Positions 1-7,685 of a stretch of DNA of 64,000 nucleotides are shown here, in pieces. Under the pieces are notes generated by a model that was not told where the DNA came from, did no database searches, and saw only the letters and a program-made list of their open reading frames with translations. Location of the stretch: contig NZ_JXTJ01000015.1 of the NCBI RefSeq assembly GCF_001509835.1, forward strand, positions 62,001-126,000, written 5' to 3'. Both the position numbers and the translations under genes were made by a program. This stretch comes from Allobosea sp. WAO (lineage in GTDB: Bacteria; Pseudomonadota; Alphaproteobacteria; Rhizobiales; Beijerinckiaceae). Each line of letters begins with the position of its first letter. Within the stretch, counting starts at the first letter, position 1.

Positions 1-639
1 CCCCGCGGGCAGCCCGGCACGTTCGGCGAGAACGGCGAGGGCGAGGGCCGAGAGCGGGGTTTCCGATGCCGGCTTGGCCACCATGGCGCAGCCGGCGGCG
101 AGGGCCGGCGCCAGCTTTCGCGCCAGCATGGCGTTGGGAAAGTTCCAGGGCGTGATCGCCGCCACCACGCCGACCGGTTGCTTGAAGACGATGATCCGCT
201 TGTCGGGCTGGTGCCCGGGGATGGTGTCGCCATAGACCCGCTTGGCCTCCTCGCCGAACCATTCGACATAGGAGGCGCCGTAGAGGACCTCGCCCCTGGC
301 CTCGGCCAGCGGCTTGCCCATCTCGGCGGTGAGGATCGCCGCGAGGTCGTCGACATTGGCGACCATCAGATCGAACAGGCGGCGCAGGACCGCCGCCCTG
401 TCCTTGCCGGTGCGGGCCGCCCAGTCCTTCTGTGCCTCCTGGGCGGCGTCGATCGCGGCCGAAGCCTCGGCGCGGTTCAGGTCTGGTAGCGTCGCCAGGA
501 CCTCGCCCGTCGACGGATTGGTGACCTCGAAGGTCCGGCCCGTCGCCGCCGAGGCGACGGGCCGGCCGGCGATGAAGCCGCATTCGACGACGAGCGAGGT
601 GTCCCTGAGCCGGGCGAGGAGGCTTGCCGCTATCGCCAT
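1..639 (-). CDS. gabD: NAD(P)-dependent succinate-semialdehyde dehydrogenase, C-terminal part outside window
   Basis: The gene runs off the left edge, so only the first 213 residues are present. The aldehyde dehydrogenase fold is clear: an N-terminal NPSTGEVL segment at about 41-48, and the PWNFP motif at 164-168 followed by the lysine of VAKPASETP, which belongs to the cofactor site. The catalytic glutamate and cysteine lie outside the window. It starts 4 bases after the gabT stop on the same strand, so the two are surely co-transcribed. In the GABA shunt GabT makes succinate semialdehyde and GabD oxidises it to succinate in the cytoplasm. The assignment to succinate semialdehyde rests on this context; other aldehyde dehydrogenases share the visible motifs. 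Confidence 0.88.
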   Translation of the reverse strand, partial: MAIAASLLARLRDTSLVVECGFIAGRPVASAATGRTFEVTNPSTGEVLATLPDLNRAEASAAIDAAQEAQKDWAARTGKDRAAVLRRLFDLMVANVDDLAAILTAEMGKPLAEARGEVLYGASYVEWFGEEAKRVYGDTIPGHQPDKRIIVFKQPVGVVAAITPWNFPNAMLARKLAPALAAGCAMVAKPASETPLSALALAVLAERAGLPAG

Positions 640-643
640 CGCC

Positions 644-1924
644 TCAGGCCTTCGCAGCGCATTCGCGCAGGCTGTCCTCGAGGATGTCGAGCGCCTCGGA
701 GAAGGTCTCGTCGCTGATGGTCAGCGGCGACAGGAAGCGGATGACATTGCCGTAGACGCCGCAGTTCAGCAGGATCAGGCCCTTTTCGAGCGCGCGGGCG
801 CGGACACGGTTGGTGAAGTCGGGGGCAGGGGTCTTCGTGCCCGGCAAGGTGAACTCGACCGCGTTCATGAAGCCGGGGCCGCGGATGTCGGCGACCTCAG
901 GCACGTCGGCCGTCAGCGACTGCAGGCGCTGCTTCAGGCGGGCGCCGAGCTGCTCGGCGCGTGCGCAGAGCCCCTCATCGGCGATGACGTCGAGCACGGC
1001 ATGGGCCGCCGCGATGCCGATCGGGTTGCCGCCATAGGTCCCGCCGAGGCCGCCGACGCCGGGAGCGTCCATGATCTCGGCGCGCCCGGTCACGGCTGCG
1101 ATCGGGAAGCCGCCGCCGAGGCCCTTGGCCATAGTGGTGATATCCGCGACCACGCCGGCGCGCTCCATCGCGAACATCCGGCCGGTTCGGGCGAAGCCGG
1201 TCTGCACCTCGTCGGCGATCAGCAGGATGCCATGCTGGTCGGCCAGCGCCCGCAGCGCCGTCATGAAGGCGCGCGGCGCCTCGTAGAACCCGCCTTCGCC
1301 CTGGATCGGCTCGATGATGAATGCCGCGACGCGGGACGGATCGACATCCGCTTTGAACAGCCGGTCGAGCGCCGCCAGCGAGGCTTCGGCGGTGACGCCG
1401 TGCAGCTCGACCGGGAAGGGGATGTGGTAGACCTCCGGCATCATCGGGCCGAAGCCGACCTTGTAGGGCGCCACCTTGCCGGTCATCGACATGCCCATGA
1501 AGGTCCGGCCGTGGAAGCCACCGGCGAAGGCGATGACGGCCGAACGGCCGGTGGCGGCGCGGGCGATCTTGACCGCGTTCTCGGTCGCCTCGGCACCGGT
1601 GGTGACGAAGATGGTCTTCTTGGCGAAGTCGCCCGGGACGACTTCGTTCAGCCGCTCGGCGAGCTCGACATAATTCTCATAGGGCACGACCTGGTGGCAG
1701 GTGTGGGTGAAGCGGTCGAGCTGGGCCTTCACCGCCGCGATGACCCGCGGATGGCGGTGACCGGTGTTCACCACGGCGATGCCGGCGGCGAAGTCGATGT
1801 AGCGCTTGCCTTCGGCGTCCCAAAGCTCGGCGTTCTCCGCCCGGTCGGCATAGATCTGCGTCGCGACGCCGACCCCGCGGGAGACGGCTGCTGCCCTGCG
1901 GGCTTCGATGGCGGAATTGGACAT
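644..1924 (-). CDS. gabT: 4-aminobutyrate aminotransferase (class III PLP)
   Basis: Transfers the amino group of GABA to 2-oxoglutarate, giving succinate semialdehyde and glutamate. The 426-residue product has all class III aminotransferase landmarks: TTGAEATENAVK at 108-119, FHGRT at 137-141, IADEVQTGFARTG with Asp238 for the PLP ring nitrogen, and TTMAKGLGGGFP with the Schiff-base Lys267. The start chosen begins MSNSAIEARR, preceded by an AGGGGAGCA ribosome site. An upstream in-frame ATG at 2029 would add 35 residues with no family counterpart. The gene is followed 4 bases later by gabD and faces the regulator at 2180. Confidence 0.92.
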   Translation of the reverse strand: MSNSAIEARRAAAVSRGVGVATQIYADRAENAELWDAEGKRYIDFAAGIAVVNTGHRHPRVIAAVKAQLDRFTHTCHQVVPYENYVELAERLNEVVPGDFAKKTIFVTTGAEATENAVKIARAATGRSAVIAFAGGFHGRTFMGMSMTGKVAPYKVGFGPMMPEVYHIPFPVELHGVTAEASLAALDRLFKADVDPSRVAAFIIEPIQGEGGFYEAPRAFMTALRALADQHGILLIADEVQTGFARTGRMFAMERAGVVADITTMAKGLGGGFPIAAVTGRAEIMDAPGVGGLGGTYGGNPIGIAAAHAVLDVIADEGLCARAEQLGARLKQRLQSLTADVPEVADIRGPGFMNAVEFTLPGTKTPAPDFTNRVRARALEKGLILLNCGVYGNVIRFLSPLTISDETFSEALDILEDSLRECAAKA

Positions 1925-2070
1925 TGCTTGCTCCCCTTGGATGGCCGTGCCTGCGTCGGCAGCTCTTCGAGGAATTTCTTGCAGTTTTTCTGCAAGAAAA
2001 CAAGATGGCCGCGAGCCGCTTTCCGCCATAGGTTTTCGCGCGTCCTATCGGACACGAAATGATGATCTAG

Positions 2071-2133
2071 CTCTTTGTTTTAGCATCGGATTCTTCCGAA
2101 AAGTGGTTTCCACTTTTCGGTCCGATGCTCTAG
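2071..2133. repeat. 63-bp palindromic element, copy 1
   Basis: Nested inverted repeats: an outer pair AGCATCGGA (2082-2090) / TCCGATGCT (2121-2129) and an inner pair CCGAAAAGTGG (2096-2106) / CCACTTTTCGG (2110-2120). A second element of the same 63-base length and the same ends (CTCTTTGTTTTA and ATGCTCTAG) lies at 41091-41153 with a different stem sequence. It sits in the gabT/regulator divergent region and could form a strong cruciform or RNA hairpin. Confidence 0.85.
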
Positions 2134-2179
2134 GTTCTCGCCCGATCGCCGTGACGATCGGCGCAGCCCGGGACCGGAT

Positions 2180-3007
2180 GTGGAGCCTGTTCGATTTCGC
2201 ATTACCGAGGCCGCCCGCATGGCGGGGGTTTCGGCCTCGACCTTGCGGCTCTGGGAGGCGCAGGGGCTGATCGAACCGATCCGGACCGCTTCGGGGCAGC
2301 GGCTCTACAGCCGCGAGCAGCTCGACCGCCTGCAGGAGATTGCCTGGCTGCGGCGCGAGAAGGGGCTCAACCCGCCGGCGATCGCCGACCGAATGCGCCG
2401 GGAGGATGCCCCCGCGCCGCAGGCCGGAGCAGCACCGGCCGCTGCGGAGGCGTCAGCGCGGGAGGTGCCGGTCGGGCTGAAGATGCGGCGGCTGCGCCAG
2501 GCGGCGCAGGAGACGCTGGAGGATGTCGCCCAGGCGACGGCGATTCCGGTCTCGGTGCTCTCGACCTTCGAGCGGACCTCGGTCGGCCTGTCGTTCAAGG
2601 CCCTGCACGAGCTCGCCCGTCATTTCGGGACGACGGTGGCGGCGATCAGCGGGCAGGAGGATCACGACGAGCGCGAATCGCTGGTGCGGTCGGGCGAATG
2701 GGCGACATGGCCGCCGACCTCTCCCGGCGTGACCGTGCAGGCATTGGCGCGCGGCCAGACCCTGATGGAATGCCATCGCTTCCAGCTCGCCCCGGGCGCC
2801 TCGAGCGAAGGCACCTATGAGCATGAGGGCGAGGAGTTCCTGCACATTCTCTCCGGCAGCCTCGAAATCGTCCTCGACGGCGACAAGTTCTTCGTCCTCG
2901 AAGCTGGGGACAGCTTCTACTTCGAGAGCCGCAGGCCGCATGCTTGGCGCAATGCCTGCGGGCAGGAAACCGTGGTCGTCTGGATCAATACGCCGTCGAG
3001 TTTTTGA
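2180..3007 (+). CDS. MerR-HTH / XRE-HTH / cupin transcriptional regulator
   Basis: A 275-residue regulator with three recognisable parts. Residues 7-72 are a MerR-type winged HTH (TEAARMAGVSASTLRLWEAQG and RLYSREQLDRL). Residues 99-156 match an XRE/Cro HTH (LRQAAQETLEDVAQA, then SVLSTFERTS). Residues about 195-270 are a cupin barrel with YEHEGEEF (His215) and RRPHAW (His254). XRE-cupin proteins of the PuuR type sense small amines or acids; here a MerR head is added. It is divergent from gabT and is inferred to control gabTD. The assigned ATG has no strong ribosome site. The effector is unknown. Confidence 0.85.
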   Translation: MEPVRFRITEAARMAGVSASTLRLWEAQGLIEPIRTASGQRLYSREQLDRLQEIAWLRREKGLNPPAIADRMRREDAPAPQAGAAPAAAEASAREVPVGLKMRRLRQAAQETLEDVAQATAIPVSVLSTFERTSVGLSFKALHELARHFGTTVAAISGQEDHDERESLVRSGEWATWPPTSPGVTVQALARGQTLMECHRFQLAPGASSEGTYEHEGEEFLHILSGSLEIVLDGDKFFVLEAGDSFYFESRRPHAWRNACGQETVVVWINTPSSF

Positions 3008-3177
3008 TCGCGAGGATCCGCTGCGACCTCCAGCTCTCGGGCACCCCGTTCCGAGCGAGCCCGGCCATATCGGCCGCGGTCCGCAAGGGGCGTGTCCTGG
3101 CGAGCTGGCCCGTTAACAGCAGTGTAGCGGCGCCGGCGTCACGGCGCGCCGAGGCAGGGGCCCGCAGCAATCCAAAT

Positions 3178-3549
3178 TCAGCTGTGCCGACTATCCAGCA
3201 GCGCGCGAAGCCCGCGTACTGTGCTCTCGTCAAAGCTGATGTCGATATCCACACCTGAACGCGTTTTCGTCCTCAGGATGAGCGTTCCGTCGTCCGCCAT
3301 CACGAAGCTGGTCTGTTCGGCGAGGACAGCGCTGACTACGTCGGCATTTGTCGGCGAGCCGCGCTGCTCGGCAGCGTGCATGACGGCAGCTTCGAACCGC
3401 GACAGGAAATCACCTTCAAGCCGGTGCGGGATGTGAAGGATGAAGCGCTGACCATTGCTATCCGTGAGATCGAGGCAGCTGTTTTGCCCGCTCGTGGAGG
3501 CGCCGTGGCCATTGACGCGGCTCAAGAGGATCGTGGCGGGCTCTGTCAT
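3178..3549 (-). CDS. Hypothetical protein, 123 aa
   Basis: Not recognised. The ORF encodes a small, probably cytoplasmic protein with no signal peptide or membrane segment. The middle holds a LDLTDSNGQRFILHIPHRLEG segment and the C-terminal half an FVMADDGTLILRTKTRSG segment, both of beta-strand character, suggesting a small single-domain fold. The start used reads MTEPATILL; an alternative start 30 bases upstream would add ten residues. Codon use is somewhat less GC-biased than the neighbours. It lies between the cupin regulator and the nitrilase gene and may form a pair with the ORF upstream, whose end overlaps its start. Confidence 0.55.
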   Translation of the reverse strand: MTEPATILLSRVNGHGASTSGQNSCLDLTDSNGQRFILHIPHRLEGDFLSRFEAAVMHAAEQRGSPTNADVVSAVLAEQTSFVMADDGTLILRTKTRSGVDIDISFDESTVRGLRALLDSRHS

Positions 3550-3775
3550 CCTGGCATTCCCGAGCTTTGACGAGGTCACCCCGGCTCAATAGCCGTTTCG
3601 CGTCCAAGTCGGAACTCGCACATTTTTTGGTTTGGTGATCATCCCCAGCGTCGCTGGCAATCTCGGCGTCGACGTGCGGATAGTCGAGCGGCGGGAGCGG
3701 AGATCGGTCAGGACCATTGGCAATGTCGGTTTCCGGGCGAGGCGCCAACTTCCGCTTGTGGGGCTTGGCTGCCAT
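3458..3775 (-). CDS. Possible small hypothetical protein overlapping the next gene
   Basis: A 105-residue reading frame starting MAAKPHKRKLAPRPE that ends 92 bases inside the following hypothetical gene in another frame. The first 65 residues are acidic/basic mixed and plausible as protein. The part that overlaps the next gene is arginine- and proline-rich and looks like out-of-frame reading. Either the true protein ended earlier and was frameshifted, or it is a chance ORF. No family recognised. Confidence 0.3.
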   Translation of the reverse strand: MAAKPHKRKLAPRPETDIANGPDRSPLPPLDYPHVDAEIASDAGDDHQTKKCASSDLDAKRLLSRGDLVKARECQDDRARHDPLEPRQWPRRLHERAKQLPRSHG

Positions 3776-3829
3776 GGCTCGCTGGTAACAGGTACGGCCG
3801 CTTCCCACCCCACACCCGTCATTCCGAGT

Positions 3830-4831
3830 TTATGGACTCACGGCCTCGCCCGATGGCGAGCGAAGCGAAGCGCTGGGTTGGCCTCGGTCCTGCGCCGCTT
3901 CTTCGAGCGGAGCCCGGTCGATGATCAACCGGAGCAGGTCGGGACGGGAATAGTGCCCGCCGGCGTCGATGGCGGACTTGGCGGCGAAAACTGCCTCCAT
4001 TGCGCCTTCGGCAAGCAGGATGGTTTCGCCCTCGGCCGGGCCGGCGATGATCTCGCCGCGGGGATCGATGATGCAGCTCTGGCCGGTATGCTCGTAGGTG
4101 GCGAGCTCTCGGTAGCGTTCCGGCACGTCCTCGGTCATCCGGATGCCGGCGGCGCAGATGACATAGCAGGCCGCTTTCGAGGCGAAGGCACGAGAGAGCA
4201 GGTGCTGGCGCGGCCAGATGATGTCGGGGTAGGGCGGCGCATTGTTGGGCTCCCGCCCCGGCCACGCGGCGACATGGATTTGCGTGCCCTGCGCTGCGAG
4301 GGCATGCCCCGGCAGGAAGAGATTGTGTTCCCAGCAATTCAGGCCGCTGATCCGGCCATAGGAGCGCTGGTGCACCCTGAGACCTTCCGCGTCGCCATCG
4401 CCCCAGACGGCGCGCTCGACATGAGTAGCCTTCAGCTTGCGGTGCCGCCCGAGGATACGCCCCTCCCGTCCGATGAAGAGCAGCGTGCAGTAGACGGTCC
4501 CGAGCGTCGCCGTGTCGCGTTCGACCACGCCGATCACCACGTCGATGCCGCCCTCCCTGGCGGCGGCGCAGAGCCGATCCGTCGCCGGCCCGGGGATTTC
4601 GACGGCGTTGGCCTGGTATTCAGCCATCGCCCGCCAGCTCAGCGGGCGGAACTCCGCGTCAGCGAAGAACGGGTAGCCGTGAAGCCAGGCCTCGCCGAAG
4701 GCTGCGATCGTGGCCCCGGCCGCCGCGGCCTCGGCGATCAGCCGACAGGCCTTGTCCGTCGCGGCGTCGCGGTCGAACAGGATCTGGCGCGCCTGGATTG
4801 CCGCGAGCGTGAAACGCCCTTCGACCGCCAT
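3830..4831 (-). CDS. Nitrilase-family carbon-nitrogen hydrolase
   Basis: A 333-residue member of the nitrilase superfamily. The catalytic triad can be placed: Glu47 in AFGEAWLHGYP, the lysine in HRKLKATHVER (130-140), and Cys166 in GLNCWEHN. The GLNCWEH and HVERAVWGDGD forms are typical of true nitrilases and cyanide hydratase-like enzymes rather than amidases, so the likely reaction is nitrile to carboxylate plus ammonia; the substrate is not readable. The start MAVEGRF has GGAGG at ideal spacing, so longer upstream readings are rejected. The last 30 residues are low-complexity and overlap a repeat-like intergenic sequence. It is divergent from a LysR gene. Confidence 0.85.
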   Translation of the reverse strand: MAVEGRFTLAAIQARQILFDRDAATDKACRLIAEAAAAGATIAAFGEAWLHGYPFFADAEFRPLSWRAMAEYQANAVEIPGPATDRLCAAAREGGIDVVIGVVERDTATLGTVYCTLLFIGREGRILGRHRKLKATHVERAVWGDGDAEGLRVHQRSYGRISGLNCWEHNLFLPGHALAAQGTQIHVAAWPGREPNNAPPYPDIIWPRQHLLSRAFASKAACYVICAAGIRMTEDVPERYRELATYEHTGQSCIIDPRGEIIAGPAEGETILLAEGAMEAVFAAKSAIDAGGHYSRPDLLRLIIDRAPLEEAAQDRGQPSASLRSPSGEAVSP

Positions 4832-4889
4832 GTCCGCCTCCCGTTGTGCCGTCAGAAATGCGCCTCCAAGTGGGATTCTAGCTGCCTGC

Positions 4890-4945
4890 TGACATAACGA
4901 AATCAAAACTGCATTATTCCCGGCATAAGCGACCGTTATCGAGGC
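4890..4945. promoter_or_regulatory. Candidate LysR operator in the nitrilase/LysR divergent region
   Basis: The 118-base gap between the divergent nitrilase and LysR genes is AT-richer than its surroundings. It contains ATAACG at 4894-4899 and its inverse CGTTAT at 4934-4939. LysR regulators usually bind such intergenic inverted repeats beside their own promoter. The arms are only six bases, so this is a weak candidate. Confidence 0.3.
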
Positions 4946-4949
4946 GGAT

Positions 4950-5804
4950 ATGCCGCGAAACCTCGACATCGCCTTGCTGCGTGCCTTCGATGCCGTCGTG
5001 GCGGCCGGCGGCATCACCGCGGCTGCGCGGCTGCTCAATCTGACGCAGGCTGCGGTCAGCCTTCAGCTGAAGCGGCTTGAGGAAAGCTTCGGCTGTCGCC
5101 TCGTCCAGCGCGACCGTGCCGGCATCCGCCTGACCCCGCAGGGAGAGCGCCTGATCGGCCAGGCGCGCCGGCTGCTGCGGCAGAACGACGAGGTCTGGGC
5201 CGTGATAGGCAGGCCTGCCTTCGCCGGCGAGGTCCGTCTCGGCATGCCGTCTGATCTCGTGAGGCCGTTCGGAACGCCGATCCTGCGGCGCTTCGATCGC
5301 GCTTGGCCGCAGGTGCGTGTCGTCATCGTTTGCGACAGCAGTGGCCGCCTGCTCGAACAGCTCGATCGCAGGGAGATCGATCTCGCGATCGTCGTGCAGA
5401 GCGCCGATGCTACGGGCGGCGAGACGTTGCGGGTCGAGCCTCTGGCCTGGGTCGGCGCGCGCAATGGAACGGCCCATCTGCGCGAGCCGCTGCCGCTTTC
5501 GACAGGCGACGACACCTGTCCGCATCGCCCGGTCGCATTGAAGGCGCTGGCGGCAGCGGGACGGGACTGGCGCTTTGTCTGCGAGGTCGCGAGCTTCGAA
5601 GCGATCTGCGCCCCGGTCGAGGCCGACATCGCCGTCTCGCCGATGCTGCCTGCGACGGTGCCGGAATCGCTGGCCGTTCTGAAGGAGTCGGCCGGCCTTC
5701 CGCCGCTGACCGATTTCCTGATCAATCTCCACCTTCCACGTGCGGGCGCGGGCGACGTGGCTCTGGAGCTGGCGCGCAACATTCGCGAGCTGCACAGCGC
5801 GTAG
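4950..5804 (+). CDS. LysR-family transcriptional regulator
   Basis: A 284-residue LysR-type regulator. Residues 4-62 form the winged HTH (LLRAFDAVVAAGGITAAARLL, then TQAAVSLQLKRLEES), followed by a linker helix (LTPQGERLIGQARRLLRQND). The effector-binding domain starts near 90. A ribosome site GAGGCG precedes the ATG. Divergent placement from the nitrilase gene suggests it activates that gene in response to a nitrile or its product; this is inference. Confidence 0.88.
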   Translation: MPRNLDIALLRAFDAVVAAGGITAAARLLNLTQAAVSLQLKRLEESFGCRLVQRDRAGIRLTPQGERLIGQARRLLRQNDEVWAVIGRPAFAGEVRLGMPSDLVRPFGTPILRRFDRAWPQVRVVIVCDSSGRLLEQLDRREIDLAIVVQSADATGGETLRVEPLAWVGARNGTAHLREPLPLSTGDDTCPHRPVALKALAAAGRDWRFVCEVASFEAICAPVEADIAVSPMLPATVPESLAVLKESAGLPPLTDFLINLHLPRAGAGDVALELARNIRELHSA

Positions 5805-5835
5805 CCCCGGCGGCGGCAGGACCGGCGCAGCCCGC

Positions 5836-7518
5836 TCAGGCCGCCTTGATCTGCTTGAAGAAGGTGTCGACCTCACCGCGCAGCGTCGCCGCCTCGCGGG
5901 CGAGGTTTTCGGCGGTGCGCAGCACCTCGGCGGCCGAGCGCATCGCCTCGTCGGAGGCGGCGGTGACGCCGGCAAGCCGCTGCGCCACGGTCGCCGCGCC
6001 ATGGGCTGTCGCCTGGGCGTTGCGGGCGATCTCGGAGGTCGTCGCGCGCTGCTCCTCGGTCGCGTCGGCGATGGCGCCGGTCTGGTGCGAGACGTCGCTC
6101 ATTGTGCGGGTGATGGTGCCGATCGCACTGACGGCGCCCTCGGCCTCGCCATGGAAGGCCTCTATCTGGTGAGCGATGCCGTTGGTCGCCTCGGCAGTGC
6201 GGTTCGCCAGCGTCTTGACCTCGGCGGCGACGACGGCGAAGCCGCGTCCGGCCTCGCCGGCGCGGGCAGCCTCGATGGTGGCGTTGAGGGCGAGCAGATT
6301 GGTCTGCTCGGCGATGTCGCGGATCAGGTCGATGACGGTGACGATCTGCTCGGAGGCGCGGGCAAGGTTGCCGACATGGCGGCTGGCGCCGAGCGCCTCA
6401 TCGCTGGCGCCGCCGACCATGGCATTGGCGCGGGCGACGCGGGCCGAGATCTCGGTGATCGAATCCGACAGGTTCTCGGCGGCGGTCGCGACCTGCTGGA
6501 CATTGCCCGAGGCCTCCTGGGAGGCCGACTGCGCCCGGCCGATCTCGGAGGTCGCGGCGACGGCGAGTCCGTTCAGCATGCGCGCTGCGCTTTCCAGCGA
6601 CTGGACGCCACCGCCGACGGTCTGGAGCGCACCGGCGAGCCTGGCATCGAACGCGGCGACGATCTCGTCGATGCGCTGCTGGCGCGCGATCCGGGTCTCT
6701 TCCTCGCCGGCCGCAGCGGTTTCGAGTGCCGCGCGGGCGCGGGCATTGTCGCGGAAGACCGCGACCGAACGGGCCATGTCACCGATCTCGTCACCGCGCT
6801 CGACCAGTGGGATCTCGTCCACGGGCTCGGCCGCCGCCAGCGCCCGCATCGTCGTCGCCAGCCGCAGCAGCGGCCCGGCGATGCGGCGCTGCACGATGAG
6901 CAGCGCAAGCAGAAAGCCTGCGGCGATCGCGAAGGCTCCGGTGCCGATCAGCAGGCGCGAGCTGCTCTGCTGCATATGCACGAGCTCGGTGTCGAGCGAT
7001 GCACTGTGGGCATCGTTGCTGCCGGCGAAGCGCTTGAGCGCTTCGTTGAGCGCCTTGCGGTTGTTGCGGTTGCCCTCGTCGTCGCCCATCGCCCGGGCCG
7101 CTGCGATCGAGTCTGCGCGGGCAAGGCGCACGATCTCGCGGCGGAAGGCGATGAACTCTTCGACACTCCTGGCTACGGTGGTGTAGCTGTCGTGGTCGCC
7201 GGGGCCGATCAGCGGCTGCCAATCCTGCATCAGCACGTCGATCTCGCGCAGCCCCTGCAGCAGCAGCGGAATGAAGCGTTCGGCGCCAGCTGCGTCCGCA
7301 CTCATGTAGATGCCGCGCGATTCCATCACCGCGCCGTTGACCAGACCGTTGATGCGCTCGGCAATGGCGGCGCGCTGGGAGGCGGCCTGCATCTCGCGTG
7401 TCATCGTCGCATAGCGTTCGAGCGTCTGAACGCCGACTGCGATCGCGAGTGCCGCCGCCAAGGCGAGCAGCAGCACGGCCGCGAGGATCTGGCTCGATAT
7501 GGTGCGCAGCATGGCCAT
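5836..7518 (-). CDS. Methyl-accepting chemotaxis protein
   Basis: Membrane chemoreceptor of about 560 residues. A first transmembrane helix lies at about 10-30. A mostly helical periplasmic domain (about 31-187) of four-helix-bundle type follows, then a second helix at 189-210 and a HAMP domain at 211-263 (RRIAGPLLRLATTMRALA). The cytoplasmic signalling hairpin follows. The hairpin tip that contacts CheA/CheW is intact: DIAEQTNLLALNATIEAARAG around 401-420 and GRGFAVVAAEVKTLA after it. No C-terminal CheR/CheB pentapeptide is present. The start at 7518 just precedes the first membrane helix. The ligand is unknown, and no che gene is nearby. Confidence 0.92.
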   Translation of the reverse strand: MAMLRTISSQILAAVLLLALAAALAIAVGVQTLERYATMTREMQAASQRAAIAERINGLVNGAVMESRGIYMSADAAGAERFIPLLLQGLREIDVLMQDWQPLIGPGDHDSYTTVARSVEEFIAFRREIVRLARADSIAAARAMGDDEGNRNNRKALNEALKRFAGSNDAHSASLDTELVHMQQSSSRLLIGTGAFAIAAGFLLALLIVQRRIAGPLLRLATTMRALAAAEPVDEIPLVERGDEIGDMARSVAVFRDNARARAALETAAAGEEETRIARQQRIDEIVAAFDARLAGALQTVGGGVQSLESAARMLNGLAVAATSEIGRAQSASQEASGNVQQVATAAENLSDSITEISARVARANAMVGGASDEALGASRHVGNLARASEQIVTVIDLIRDIAEQTNLLALNATIEAARAGEAGRGFAVVAAEVKTLANRTAEATNGIAHQIEAFHGEAEGAVSAIGTITRTMSDVSHQTGAIADATEEQRATTSEIARNAQATAHGAATVAQRLAGVTAASDEAMRSAAEVLRTAENLAREAATLRGEVDTFFKQIKAA

Positions 7519-7685
7519 CGGTTCTTGGGCGCGCCTGCCGCGACTTTCCCCCTGGCGCGCGGCGTGAAACCGCCGAGCAGTCAAGCCGGGTTTGGTTAAT
7601 TTTACGTTCGAGCGACCGGAAATAGCCTGATCCGGCAACTGCATGGCGATTGACTCAGGCGCCGCCATCCTGTCTCAACCACGCC

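Noticed and set aside
2985..3254. 89-codon minus-strand ORF between the cupin regulator and the small hypothetical
   Set aside because: It overlaps both neighbours' ends and has no ribosome site or recognisable pattern.
3586..3822. 78-codon minus-strand ORF before the nitrilase end
   Set aside because: Ser/Thr/Arg-rich and frame-shifted relative to the more plausible 3458-3775 reading.
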